Of a stretch of DNA of 36,903 nucleotides, positions 8,170-16,386 are shown one piece after another (the first letter of the stretch is position 1; each line of letters starts with the position of its first letter). Both the position numbers and the translations under genes were made by a program. The stretch comes from Gammaproteobacteria bacterium (lineage in GTDB: Bacteria > Pseudomonadota > Gammaproteobacteria > Steroidobacterales > Steroidobacteraceae): positions 1 to 36,903 of the forward strand of contig SHZN01000002.1 of the NCBI GenBank assembly GCA_009692245.1. Direction: 5' to 3'. The notes under the pieces were generated by a model. That model was not told the origin of the DNA. It saw nothing but the letters and a program-made list of their open reading frames with translations, and searched no databases.

Positions 8170-9294
8170 TCACTGCCCGGTGCGGACCTTTGTCCAGGCG
8201 CGATTCAGGTCGCGGCTGAATTCCTGCGACTCCGCAAGGTGCGGGTGCAGGTTCTTCTTGACCTCTTCGGTGGGATAGACCGATGGATCGTTCTTGATGC
8301 CGTCGTCAACGAAGGGTAGCGAGGCTGAATTGCCATTCGCATAGGAGACGTAGTCGCTGATGCCCGCCGCCTGCTGCGGTTCCATGATGAAATTGAGGAA
8401 TGCAAGCGCGTTGTTAGGATGTGGCGCGTCGGCTGGGATCGCCAGCATGTCGAACCACATGATTGCACCTTCCTTCGGGATCGAATAGGCAACATTGACG
8501 GGCTGCGTTGCTTCTCCTCCCCGGGTACGGGCCATCAGCGCGTCACCACTCCAGCCGAGCGACACACAGATCTCGCCGGTCGCGAGGTCGTTGATGTATT
8601 GCGACGAATGGAAGTAGCGCACGTATGGGCGGACCTTCATCAGCACTTCTTCGGCCGCTGCCAGGTCCTCGGCCTTTTCGCTGTTTGGGTCGCGGCCCAG
8701 GTAGATCAGTGCGGAATCCATGACCTCACTCGGCGCATCGAGCATCGAGATGCCGCATTTTGCGAGTTTCTTGGCATTGGCCGGGTCGAAGATCGCGCTC
8801 CAGCTGTCGATGGTGTCGGTGCCGAGCGCCTTCTTGACCAGATCCGGGTTGTAGCCGATACCGGTCGTGCCCCACATGTAGTTGATGGAGTGCTCGTTGC
8901 CAGGATCGTGCAATGCGACGCGCTGCATGATGTCCGGATCCATGTTCACGAGATTCGGCAACTGAGCTTTGTCGAGCTTCAGGAACACGCCGGCCTGGAT
9001 CTGGCGTTCGAGGAAGTTGGCCGACGGAACGACCACGTCATAGCCGGTCTTGCCGGCCAGCAGCTTGGTCTCCAGCACTTCGTTGGAATCGAATACGTCG
9101 TAAGTGACCTTGATGCCGGTCTGGGCCTCAAAGTCCGCAATCGTGGTCTCGCCGATGTAGTCCGACCAGTTGTAGACAAACAGGACCTTGTCTTCGGGCT
9201 TTGGCGCTTCGGCGGCTTCTTCTTTCTTGCCGCCGCAGGCGGCCAGAAGGACGACGGCTGCGACGAGCAACCCGAAACTGAATTCACTGCGCAT
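8170..9294 (-). CDS. spuD: Polyamine-binding lipoprotein, SpuD/PotF-like
   Basis: This is the first of two tandem binding proteins, 374 aa, PotF family. The track ORF starts at 9567, inside spuC, but the ATG at 9294 has a clear AGAGAGG ribosome site 5 nt upstream and starts a lipoprotein signal, MRSEFSFG through LLAAC, followed by a Gly-Lys-Glu-rich linker. The ligand-binding body matches SpuE almost throughout; differences cluster around residues 100-130, 205-215 and the segment after SLGWSGD, where substrate choice could differ. By gene order with Pseudomonas this would be the putrescine-type SpuD. It has its own promoter-like region in the 122-bp gap upstream. Confidence 0.92.
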   Translation of the reverse strand: MRSEFSFGLLVAAVVLLAACGGKKEEAAEAPKPEDKVLFVYNWSDYIGETTIADFEAQTGIKVTYDVFDSNEVLETKLLAGKTGYDVVVPSANFLERQIQAGVFLKLDKAQLPNLVNMDPDIMQRVALHDPGNEHSINYMWGTTGIGYNPDLVKKALGTDTIDSWSAIFDPANAKKLAKCGISMLDAPSEVMDSALIYLGRDPNSEKAEDLAAAEEVLMKVRPYVRYFHSSQYINDLATGEICVSLGWSGDALMARTRGGEATQPVNVAYSIPKEGAIMWFDMLAIPADAPHPNNALAFLNFIMEPQQAAGISDYVSYANGNSASLPFVDDGIKNDPSVYPTEEVKKNLHPHLAESQEFSRDLNRAWTKVRTGQ

Positions 9295-9372
9295 GATTGC
9301 CTCTCTCCCGGGCGTCGCCCGGATCCCTTTTGTCATTTTCGCCAGGATCCTCGATCCGCTGCTTATAGTACT

Positions 9373-9381
9373 AATATAGCA
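9373..9381 (-). promoter_or_regulatory. Extended -10 promoter candidate for spuD, with TAGTACTA palindrome
   Basis: On the minus strand TGCTATATT matches an extended -10 (TGn plus TATAAT-like hexamer) about 70 nt before the ribosome site of spuD. It lies in an AT-rich island with a perfect 8-bp palindrome TAGTACTA (9367-9374) just downstream, a possible operator. No good -35 is visible. A separate internal promoter here would raise binding-protein levels relative to the enzymes upstream. Confidence 0.4.
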
Positions 9382-9416
9382 GTGGTCGGGCGCGCTGCGC
9401 TCCCGATACGTCGCGT

Positions 9417-10784
9417 TCAGCCGACGCCGATGTCCGCAGCGGTTAAATCGAGGCATCGGCGGGCCTTTTCGATCAACTCGTCCACCTGCTCTTTCGTGAT
9501 GACCAGGGGCGGGGCGATGATCATCGTGTCCCGTGTGGCCCGCATGACCAGGCCATTGGCAAAGCAATGATCCCGGCAGATCAGCCCGGTGTCTCCCCTG
9601 TTACGAAACAAGGTCTTGCTGCCTTTATGTGCGACGAGTTCCAGTGCCCCAATCAGCCCGACCCCGCGGACTTCGCCTACCAGCGGATGGTCGGCCAGCT
9701 CCCGCCAGCGCCGCTGCAGATAGGGACCGATGTCCTCCTGCACCCGCTCGACCAGGCGCTCGCGCCGCATGATGGCAAGATTTTCAATCGCAACCGCGCA
9801 GGCGACCGGATGCCCTGACCAGGTGAATCCGTGGTTGAAATCGCCGCCCTTTTCGATCAAGACGTCCGCGACCCGGTCCGAAACCATGACCCCGCCCAAC
9901 GGCTGATAGCCCGAAGTCAGGCCCTTGGCGATGGTCATGAAATCCGGCTCGAAGCCGAAGTGTTCGCAGCCGAACCAGCGGCCGGTGCGACCGAAACCGC
10001 AGATCACTTCGTCCGCGATCAGCAGAATTCCGTATTCGCGGCAGATCCGCTGGATCTCGGGCCAGTAGGTATCGGGCGGAATGATCACGCCGCCGGCGCC
10101 CTGGATCGGCTCGCCGATGAAGGCAGCGACGCGTTCCGATCCGAGCTCCTCGATCTTCTCGCGCAGGCGCCTCGCAGCCCGTAAGCCGTATTCGGCCGGG
10201 CTCACGTCGATGCCATTCTCGTACCAGTACGGCTGCTCGATGTGGACGATGTCCGGGATCGGCAGCCCGCCCTGGGCATGCATGGCCGACATGCCGCCGA
10301 GACTTGCGCCCGCCATGGTGCTGCCGTGATAGGCATTGATGCGGCTGATGATCACGCTGCGCTTTGGCTGATCCATCAGATCCCAGTAGCGCCGCGCCAT
10401 GCGGACGATCGTGTCGTTCGCCTCGGATCCGGAGTTCGTATAGAAGACGCGCTTGAATTGCGGCGGCGTCAGCTCGGCGAGTTGTCTCGACAACTCGATT
10501 GCCGGCGGATGGGCGCTCTTGAAGAAGCTGTTGTAGAAGGGCAGCTCGCGCATCTGGCGCGCCGCAACATCGGCAAGTTCATTGCGCCCGTAGCCGATGT
10601 TGACGCACCAGAGTCCGGACATGCCGTCCAGGATCTGGCGGCCCTCGGAATCGTAGAGATAGACACCCTCGGCACGCGTGATGATCCGCGAACCCTCGGC
10701 TGCGAGCGCCCGGAAATCGGTGAATGGATGCAGGTAATGCTGGGAATCGAGCTCCTGCCAGTCGCGGGTTGCGCGCTTATTCAT
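9417..10784 (-). CDS. spuC: Putrescine-pyruvate aminotransferase
   Basis: This class III PLP aminotransferase transfers the amino group of putrescine (and related diamines) to pyruvate, giving 4-aminobutanal and alanine. The 455 aa sequence follows Pseudomonas SpuC closely: HPFTDFRALA, DGMSGLWCVN, TNSGSEANDT, YHGSTMAGASLGGM, and the PLP lysine K287 in TIAKGLTSGYQPLGG. The track ORF starts at 10814, but the ATG at 10784 overlaps the spuB stop as ATGA and gives the family's usual N-terminus. It offers a direct route parallel to the glutamylated pathway of spuA, spuB, puuB and puuC. The substrate is family knowledge, strengthened by the operon. Confidence 0.93.
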   Translation of the reverse strand: MNKRATRDWQELDSQHYLHPFTDFRALAAEGSRIITRAEGVYLYDSEGRQILDGMSGLWCVNIGYGRNELADVAARQMRELPFYNSFFKSAHPPAIELSRQLAELTPPQFKRVFYTNSGSEANDTIVRMARRYWDLMDQPKRSVIISRINAYHGSTMAGASLGGMSAMHAQGGLPIPDIVHIEQPYWYENGIDVSPAEYGLRAARRLREKIEELGSERVAAFIGEPIQGAGGVIIPPDTYWPEIQRICREYGILLIADEVICGFGRTGRWFGCEHFGFEPDFMTIAKGLTSGYQPLGGVMVSDRVADVLIEKGGDFNHGFTWSGHPVACAVAIENLAIMRRERLVERVQEDIGPYLQRRWRELADHPLVGEVRGVGLIGALELVAHKGSKTLFRNRGDTGLICRDHCFANGLVMRATRDTMIIAPPLVITKEQVDELIEKARRCLDLTAADIGVG

Positions 10785-12115
10785 ACATTCAACAGCAGGT
10801 GTTCGCGCTCCCACGAGCTTATGACGCGCGAGAAGGTTTCGTATTCGTTTTCCTTGACCGCGCCATAGGCCGCGACGAAGCGTTCGCCGAACACTTCGAC
10901 CAGCGGCTTGCAGCCGCGCAGCATTGCGAGCGCATCGGCGAGCGTCATCGGCAGTCCGAACGGCAAATCGTAAGCCGAGCCCGTGACCGGCTCGGTGGGC
11001 TTGAGCCCCTCGATCATGCCGAGGTAGCCGCAGGCGAGGGACGCTGCCATCGCGAGGTAGGGATTCGCGTCCGCGCCGCTGAGGCGGTTCTCGATCCGCC
11101 GATCCTCGGGACCCGAGACGGGTACGCGCAGACCCGCGGTCCGGTTGTCAAAGCCCCACTGCACGTTGATCGGCGCCATGTTGTAGCGCGTGATGCGACG
11201 GTAGCTGTTGACGTTTGGTGCGAGCAGCGACATGGCCGCCGGCAGGTACTTCTGCAGCCCGGCGATGTGCGACTCGAACAACGGACCCGACTTGCCATCG
11301 GCGTCACTGAAGATATTCGCGCCGGTCTTGCTGTCCACGATACTCTGGTGGATGTGCATCGCGCTGCCAGGCTCGGTGGCAAGCGGCTTCGCCATGAAGG
11401 TCGCGTACATCTTGTGGCGCAGCGCGGCCTCGCGCGCCGTGCGCTTGAACAGGAAGGCCTGATCGGCAAGGTCCAGCGCATCGCCATGGATCAGGTTGAT
11501 TTCCATCTGGGCCGCGCCGGCTTCGTGAATCAGCGTGTCGATGTCGAGGTTTTGCGCCTCGCAGAACGCGTAGATGTCATCGAACAGCGGATCGAATTCG
11601 TTGACTGCGGCGATGCTGTAGGCCTGGCGTCCGATTTCGGGCCTGCCAGAGCGGCCGATCGGGGGTTTCAGCGGGTAGTCCGGGTCGATATTCGGCTCGA
11701 CCAGGAAGAACTCCAGCTCGGGCGCGACCACCGGTCGCCAGCCTCGCGCCGAATAAAGATCGAGTACGCGCCGCAACACGTAGCGCGGCGACATCGGCAC
11801 CGGGCGTCCGTCGTCATAGAAGCAGTCGTGGATGACCTGCGCGGTCGGCTCGGCGGCCCAAGGCACGACGCGGATGGTCTTCGGGTCGCCGATAAGGTCG
11901 ATGTCGATTTCCGACGGGTGAATCGCGCTGTTGTCATCCGGGTATTCGCCCGTGACGGTCTGCAGAAAGATCGATTCAGGCAAGCGCATGCCCTCGTCTT
12001 CCGCGTATTTTTCGGCCGGCATGATCTTGCCGCGCGCGACGCCGGACATATCCGGAATGATCGCCTCGACCTCGGTGATCGAGTGGTCGCGCAGGAATTG
12101 CTTGATTTCACTCAT
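10781..12115 (-). CDS. spuB: Gamma-glutamylpolyamine synthetase (glutamine-synthetase family)
   Basis: This is a GS-family ligase, 444 aa, of the PuuA/SpuB group, which joins glutamate to putrescine or other polyamines at the expense of ATP as the first step of the glutamylated breakdown route. Motifs are PELEFFLVEP (metal-binding glutamate), AGAAQMEINLIHGDAL, SAMHIHQSI, NVNSYRRI and GPEDRRIENRLSGADANPY. The chosen ATG (12115) overlaps the spuA stop by ATGA; the track's longer ORF is not needed. It has no regulatory adenylylation loop that I can recognise. It is related to but clearly distinct from spuI across the divergent promoter, so the two may act on different polyamines. Confidence 0.9.
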   Translation of the reverse strand: MSEIKQFLRDHSITEVEAIIPDMSGVARGKIMPAEKYAEDEGMRLPESIFLQTVTGEYPDDNSAIHPSEIDIDLIGDPKTIRVVPWAAEPTAQVIHDCFYDDGRPVPMSPRYVLRRVLDLYSARGWRPVVAPELEFFLVEPNIDPDYPLKPPIGRSGRPEIGRQAYSIAAVNEFDPLFDDIYAFCEAQNLDIDTLIHEAGAAQMEINLIHGDALDLADQAFLFKRTAREAALRHKMYATFMAKPLATEPGSAMHIHQSIVDSKTGANIFSDADGKSGPLFESHIAGLQKYLPAAMSLLAPNVNSYRRITRYNMAPINVQWGFDNRTAGLRVPVSGPEDRRIENRLSGADANPYLAMAASLACGYLGMIEGLKPTEPVTGSAYDLPFGLPMTLADALAMLRGCKPLVEVFGERFVAAYGAVKENEYETFSRVISSWEREHLLLNV

Positions 12116-12864
12116 TTGGCTCGCCTTGAGGCACGCGCGCGTCCGGCCTTGCCGAATTCCGCAAACAGCGCGCGGGAGAACGGGTTGTCCATGACTTTCC
12201 ATTCCGGATGCCACTGTACGGCGAGCGCAAATGTCGGCGCGCTGGCAATCCGGAATGCCTCGACCACGCCGTCATCCGCCTTCGCTTCGGCGACGAGGTT
12301 TGCGCCGAGTTGCACCACACCCTGGGAATGCAGTGAATTGACCTTGATGCGGCGCTGGCCGGCGATGCCATGCAGGACTCCGCCCTCGCTCAACTCTACT
12401 TCGTGTGCCGGCTCGTATTGAGCATCGAGTGGCAGCGTGCCGTCCTCGCGATGATCGAGCTTGCCCGGCAGTTCCTGCAGCTTCTGCACCAGCGAGCCGC
12501 CGAATGCCACATTCATTTCCTGGAAGCCGCGGCAGATACCGAACACCGGGAGGCCCGCCTCCACCGCGCGGGTGATCATCGGCAGGGTCGTTGCATCGCG
12601 CTCGGGGTCGTGAAGCGTGCCGGGTGACGCCGGCTCGCCCTGGTAGCGATGCGGCTCCACATTGGAAGGACTGCCCGTGAACAGGATGCCGTCGAAGGAC
12701 TCGAGCCAGTCCTGCAGATGCTGTTCGCCCAGCGCCGGCACGAGTACAGGCACCGCGTCAGCCGCCTGGGCGACCGCGTTGATGTACTTTTCGCCGACGC
12801 AATGGAACCAGTGGTGGCCCAAAAGACGGCGATCGGCTGGAATACCGATGACAGGCTTGCGCAT
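12112..12864 (-). CDS. spuA: Gamma-glutamyl-GABA hydrolase (class I glutamine amidotransferase-like)
   Basis: This is a peptidase C26 protein equivalent to E. coli PuuD and Pseudomonas SpuA, 250 aa. It cleaves gamma-glutamyl-GABA to glutamate and GABA, the last step of the glutamylated putrescine route. The catalytic nucleophile is C111 in FGICRGFQEMN and the dyad is H219 and E221 in VQWHPEW. DGILFTGSPSNVEPHRY matches the family's substrate loop. It is the first gene of the minus-strand polyamine run, coupled to spuB by ATGA, and faces spuI across a 248-bp control region. The start at 12864 is a plain ATG. Confidence 0.93.
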   Translation of the reverse strand: MRKPVIGIPADRRLLGHHWFHCVGEKYINAVAQAADAVPVLVPALGEQHLQDWLESFDGILFTGSPSNVEPHRYQGEPASPGTLHDPERDATTLPMITRAVEAGLPVFGICRGFQEMNVAFGGSLVQKLQELPGKLDHREDGTLPLDAQYEPAHEVELSEGGVLHGIAGQRRIKVNSLHSQGVVQLGANLVAEAKADDGVVEAFRIASAPTFALAVQWHPEWKVMDNPFSRALFAEFGKAGRARASRRAK

Positions 12865-12967
12865 AAGGATCTGCTAATTATTTGGAATCGGCCCCCGGTA
12901 TGGGGACCTGTCCAGCGGACCTATTGTCTCATAAGAATGGGGGTCACCGCCCGGACGTCGGCAAGCG

Positions 12968-12994
12968 AAAAAAGGCCGATGTTCGGCCTGTTTT
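12968..12994 (-). terminator. Intrinsic-terminator-like inverted repeat upstream of spuA
   Basis: AGGCCGA-TGT-TCGGCCT forms a perfect 7-bp stem. On the minus strand it is followed at once by six T residues, the form of an intrinsic terminator, and on the plus strand by G then TTTT. It lies upstream of both genes, not behind one, so it would act as a leader attenuator, an insulator against antisense reads, or a DNA operator for a dimeric regulator. Confidence 0.5.
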
Positions 12995-13002
12995 GGCCAC
13001 TT

Positions 13003-13018
13003 GGGCCCCGGTTTTGCA
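13003..13018 (+). promoter_or_regulatory. Sigma-54-like promoter candidate for spuI
   Basis: GGGCCCCGGTTTTGCA has the invariant GG and GC at the -24/-12 spacing and a perfect TTGCA, compared with the TGGCACGRNNNTTGCW consensus. It would start transcription near 13030, about 85 nt before spuI. Nitrogen-linked control would suit an enzyme that recovers nitrogen from polyamines. No upstream activator site was identified, and CATAAT at 13022-13027 could alternatively serve a sigma-70 promoter. Confidence 0.4.
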
Positions 13019-13112
13019 GTGCATAATCCTTGCCCGGTCTTATGACCGCTGGGTATCCTGAGGGGCGGCCTTCCCAGGTCCGCGCCCCAGGATCTCAAAC
13101 GCCAGGTGCGAC

Positions 13113-14492
13113 ATGGCCCTGCTCCGGGACGACTATTCGAATGCTCAGGCTTTCCTCGCTGCGCAGCCCGCAGTGAAAGTCGTGGACCTCTTGCTGCCGG
13201 ATCTCTCGGGGATTCTGCGTGGCAAGCGCATGGACATTGCGGACCTTGCCACGGTCTACGACAAGGGCATGTATCTGCCGGGCTCGATGTTCGCGCTCGA
13301 TGTGATGGGCGGGACTGTCCAGGAAACCGGGCTTGGTTTCGATGAAGGCGACGCCGACCGGCCCTGCGTGCCGGTGCCCGGCAGCCTGTTCGCCTCGTCC
13401 TGGCTTGGACCGAGCGTCGCGCAACTGCAGGTGCAGATGCTCGATCATGACCAGCGCCCGTTCTTCGGCGATCCGCGCCACGTGCTCGACGCTGTGCTCG
13501 AACGATACGCCGCGCGCGGCTGGCGGCCGGTGGTCGCCATCGAACTGGAATTTTATTTCGTGGACCCGGAACGCACAGCGGCAGGCCACGCGCAGCCGCC
13601 GCCGTCCCGTTTGACCGGTCGCCGCGAGCACCGTACGCAGATCAATTCGATGGCGGATCTCAATTCCGTCTCCGACAGCCTGTCCGAGATCGCGGTGACC
13701 TGCGCCGAACAGAATGTTCCGACCGGCACTGCGCTCGCCGAATACGGTCCGAGCCAGTGGGAGGTCAACCTGCGGCACGTGGCCGATGCGCGCCTCGCCT
13801 GCGACCAGGCGATCCGCTTCAAGCGCATCGTCAAGGGCGTGGCACTGCGCCACGGTCTCGAAGCAACCTTCATGGCGAATCCCTATGAGGACATGGCCGG
13901 CAGCGGCATGCACATGCATGTAAGCGTGCAGGAGGAGTCAGGTCAAAACGTGTTCGCTTCCGTCGAGAATCTTGGCAATGACCTCCTGAAGCAGGCCGCG
14001 GCGGGACTGATCGCGACCATGGCCGACGGCATGGCCGTGTTCGCACCCAATGCGAATTCTTACCGCCGCCTGCGGCCTGAGGCCTATGTGCCGACGCACG
14101 CAACCTGGGGCTACAACAATCGCGGTGTCGCAGTGCGCGTGCCGGTTTCCGGCCCGGAGGATCGCCGGCTTGAGCATCGCGTGGCGGGCGCAGACGCGAA
14201 TCCCTACTTGTTGACTGCCGTCGTGCTGGCCGGAATGCTGCATGGCATCGAGAAGAAACTTCCCGCGCCCGCAGCATTGACAGGCAATGCCTACACACAG
14301 CGCTCCACGGCGCCGCGGCTGCCGACCGACTGGCCGACGGCGCTCGCGCGCTTCGATGCGAGTAGCTTCCTGCGCGAATTCCTCGGCGATCGCTTCGTGC
14401 GGCTGTACGAAATTACCCGCCGCGGTGAAATGCAGGATTTCGCCGCGCGGCTTTCACCGCTCGATTTCGCCTGGTACCTGGAACCGGTATGA
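13113..14492 (+). CDS. spuI: Second gamma-glutamylpolyamine synthetase-like protein (SpuI type)
   Basis: This is a GS-family ligase of 459 aa, the first gene of the plus-strand arm. It shares with SpuB the segments AIELEFYFVDPE, GPSQWEVNLRH, GSGMHMHVSV, NANSYRRLRPEAY, GPEDRRLEHRVAGADANPY and a similar N-terminal LLLPDLSGILRGKRM. Position divergent from spuA matches Pseudomonas spuI. The likely reaction is ATP-dependent glutamylation of a polyamine or monoamine; which one is not readable from sequence. The start at 13113 has AGGTG about 6 nt upstream. It overlaps puuB by ATGA, so ligase and oxidase are translated together. Confidence 0.87.
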   Translation: MALLRDDYSNAQAFLAAQPAVKVVDLLLPDLSGILRGKRMDIADLATVYDKGMYLPGSMFALDVMGGTVQETGLGFDEGDADRPCVPVPGSLFASSWLGPSVAQLQVQMLDHDQRPFFGDPRHVLDAVLERYAARGWRPVVAIELEFYFVDPERTAAGHAQPPPSRLTGRREHRTQINSMADLNSVSDSLSEIAVTCAEQNVPTGTALAEYGPSQWEVNLRHVADARLACDQAIRFKRIVKGVALRHGLEATFMANPYEDMAGSGMHMHVSVQEESGQNVFASVENLGNDLLKQAAAGLIATMADGMAVFAPNANSYRRLRPEAYVPTHATWGYNNRGVAVRVPVSGPEDRRLEHRVAGADANPYLLTAVVLAGMLHGIEKKLPAPAALTGNAYTQRSTAPRLPTDWPTALARFDASSFLREFLGDRFVRLYEITRRGEMQDFAARLSPLDFAWYLEPV

Positions 14493-15775
14493 ACCTCGCG
14501 CTGGCACCTGCACGCAGCTGGTACGAAGCGTCGCTCACGCGGCCGGCGCCGACTCCACCGCTCGCCGGCGACATGCAGGCCGATGTCTGCGTAGTCGGTG
14601 CCGGCATCGCCGGCTGTTCGACGGCGCTGCATCTCGCGGAACGCGGCTACAAGGTCGTGCTGCTCGAGGCCGAGCAGACTGGTTTCGGCGCCTCGGGCCG
14701 TTCCGGTGGCCAGCTGATCCCCGGCTATGCCAGCAGCCAGCTGAATCTCGTCGCGCAACTCGGGCGCGAGGACGCACGGCGGCTCTGGGATTTCACGCTC
14801 GAGGGCGTCGATCTGGTGCGCGATCGGGTCCGGCGCCATTCAATCGAATGCGACCTGGCCTGGGGCCAGATGCACGCTGCGATCAAGCCGCGTCAGCGCG
14901 ACGAGCTGCAGGAATGGCATCGTGAATACGAGGAGGACTACAACTACCGGTCCACGCGCTTCATGGAACGCGCCGAAGTCGAGGGCCTGCTCGCGACCAA
15001 ACGCTATTGCGCGGGGCTGTACGACAGCGCGGCCGGCCATTGTCATCCTTTGAAGTACGCGCTCGGAATCGCCGTGGCCGCGCGAAGCGCGGGCGTGCGC
15101 TTCCACGAAGGCAGCCGGGTCACGTCCATCGAACGCGGGCCAACCGTGGTCGTACGCACTGCAAACGGCAGCGTGCGCGCGAAACAGGTTGCGCTCTGTG
15201 CCAATGTCGGGCTCGGCGAGATCGCGCCGGTTCTTGCACGCAAGGTGATGGGCATTGCCACTTACATCGTGGCGACCAGGCCCTTGGGCGCCGAACGTGC
15301 CACCGCGCTCATCCGGAACAACATGGCGGTCAGCGACATCAATTGCGTGCTGGACTACTTCCTGCGCTCGGCGGATCACCGTTTGCTGTTCGGTGGCCGC
15401 GTCAGCTATTCGGGGATCGACGCGAAGAACACCGGGCGGGCGACGCAACTCCGTATGTTGAGCGTCTTCCCGCAGCTCGCGGACACCGAAATCGAGTATT
15501 CCTGGGGCGGATTCGTGGACATCACGATGAATCGCGCGCCGGACTTCGGACGCCTGGACCCGAACCTGTATTACCTGCAGGGTTTCTCGGGCCACGGCAT
15601 GGTGCTGACCGGCATCGCCGGAAAGATCATGGCCGAGGCGATGGCAGGACAGGCCGAGCGCTTCGATGTTTATGCACGCATAAAGCACCACGATTTCCCG
15701 GGTGGCATGGCGCTGCGCCGGCCGGCGCTGGTGCTCGCGATGCTGTGGTATCGGATGAGGGATCTGTTGCCCTAG
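14489..15775 (+). CDS. puuB: Gamma-glutamylputrescine oxidase-like FAD oxidoreductase
   Basis: This DAO-family FAD enzyme of 428 aa resembles PuuB, which oxidises gamma-glutamylputrescine to the aldehyde with release of ammonia and hydrogen peroxide. The N-terminal Rossmann motif is CVVGAGIAGCSTALHLAERG, followed by the family's GFGASGRSGGQLIPG. A C-terminal GFSGHGMVLTGIAGK closes the FAD site. It is translationally coupled to spuI (ATGA). Its product is the substrate of PuuC, encoded about 8 kb away. Its TAG stop shares the CTAG tetranucleotide with the TAG of the convergent tetR gene. Confidence 0.9.
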   Translation: MNLALAPARSWYEASLTRPAPTPPLAGDMQADVCVVGAGIAGCSTALHLAERGYKVVLLEAEQTGFGASGRSGGQLIPGYASSQLNLVAQLGREDARRLWDFTLEGVDLVRDRVRRHSIECDLAWGQMHAAIKPRQRDELQEWHREYEEDYNYRSTRFMERAEVEGLLATKRYCAGLYDSAAGHCHPLKYALGIAVAARSAGVRFHEGSRVTSIERGPTVVVRTANGSVRAKQVALCANVGLGEIAPVLARKVMGIATYIVATRPLGAERATALIRNNMAVSDINCVLDYFLRSADHRLLFGGRVSYSGIDAKNTGRATQLRMLSVFPQLADTEIEYSWGGFVDITMNRAPDFGRLDPNLYYLQGFSGHGMVLTGIAGKIMAEAMAGQAERFDVYARIKHHDFPGGMALRRPALVLAMLWYRMRDLLP

Positions 15776-16386
15776 GCCATCCGATCGACCCAGGCCTTGC
15801 AAAGTGCCACCGCCTCCCCAGGCTGGACATTCTTCGGATCCAGGCACCACTCCAGCCACAGTCCGTCCAGAAGAGCCGTTAGCCCGATCCCGGCGAGTCG
15901 GAGTTCGAGGCGCGGACGCTCATTCGCCTGCATCAAGTCTGCGAGCAGCGTGTGCAGCAATTCGCCATAGCCGCGACCCACTTCGTCATGCACCTTGCGC
16001 ATCTCCGGAGATTGCCGGAACAATCCCCAGAACACGATCCATGCGGTCAGAACGTGTCGATCCAGGTTGGGGCGCGAGAAGACTGCCTCGAAGAAAGCGT
16101 GAAGCCGCGCGCGCGGATCCGGCGGCGCCAGCAGGACTGCGGCCTGGAAGCCCGCGTTCAGGTGCCTGGTGAAGTGGCGGTAACTCTCGGCAACCAGGGT
16201 GTTCTTGTTCGGGAAATGGTGACTGATCAGGCCGATCGAGACACCGGCCTCGGCCGCGATGCGCCGGACCGACAGCCCCTCGTGGCCATGAAGCTTGAGG
16301 CTCTTGATAGTCGCATCGATCAGCGCCTGGCGCCGATCGTCCGCGAGGCGGCGTTGGTACCGGGGCTTGCGTGCGGCGGCCGTCAC
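15772..16386 (-). CDS. TetR-family transcriptional regulator (BetI-like)
   Basis: This DNA-binding repressor has 204 aa from a GTG at 16386. The N-terminal helix-turn-helix SVRRIAAEAGVSIGLISHHF lies at residues 39-58, followed by NKNTLVAESYRHF, close to BetI-type regulators; the C-terminal ligand domain contains ILTAWIVFWGLF-like helices. The track start at 16572 runs through an IS remnant and is rejected. The GTG overlaps, as GTGA, the end of a short mosaic ORF, and no good ribosome site is seen, so the native 5' end may have been replaced. It converges on puuB with a 4-bp overlap. It could control the spuI-puuB arm or the nearby dehydrogenases; ligand unknown. Confidence 0.8.
   Translation of the reverse strand: MTAAARKPRYQRRLADDRRQALIDATIKSLKLHGHEGLSVRRIAAEAGVSIGLISHHFPNKNTLVAESYRHFTRHLNAGFQAAVLLAPPDPRARLHAFFEAVFSRPNLDRHVLTAWIVFWGLFRQSPEMRKVHDEVGRGYGELLHTLLADLMQANERPRLELRLAGIGLTALLDGLWLEWCLDPKNVQPGEAVALCKAWVDRMA

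Larger units (their letters stand above)
12865..13112. promoter_or_regulatory. Divergent control region between spuA and spuI
   Basis: This 248-bp gap has no credible gene and should carry promoters for both directions. It holds a perfect inverted repeat flanked by A and T runs (12968-12994), a sigma-54-like element facing spuI (13003-13018), the repeat CGGTC-TTAT-GACCG (13035-13048), and an imperfect leader stem-loop using GGGGC/GCCCC just before the spuI ribosome site (AGGTG near 13104). The stretch GTCC-AGC-GGAC near 12910 is another small dyad on the spuA side. No strong sigma-70 promoter for spuA stands out by eye. Confidence 0.6.

Noticed and set aside
9398-9416. Hairpin CGGGAGCGC / GCGCCCG just after spuC as a terminator
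   Set aside because: One mismatch, short loop and no T-run; too weak to call as a terminator, although it may have some effect before the spuD promoter.
8419-9570. 383-codon plus-strand ORF opposite spuD
   Set aside because: Mirror frame of a strongly conserved binding protein; no start signal or homology.
10724-12421. 565-codon plus-strand ORF opposite spuB
   Set aside because: Spans parts of three real genes in antisense and shows no family motif.
13095-13919. 274-codon minus-strand ORF opposite spuI
   Set aside because: Shadow of the glutamine-synthetase-like gene, covering its promoter region; no ribosome site.
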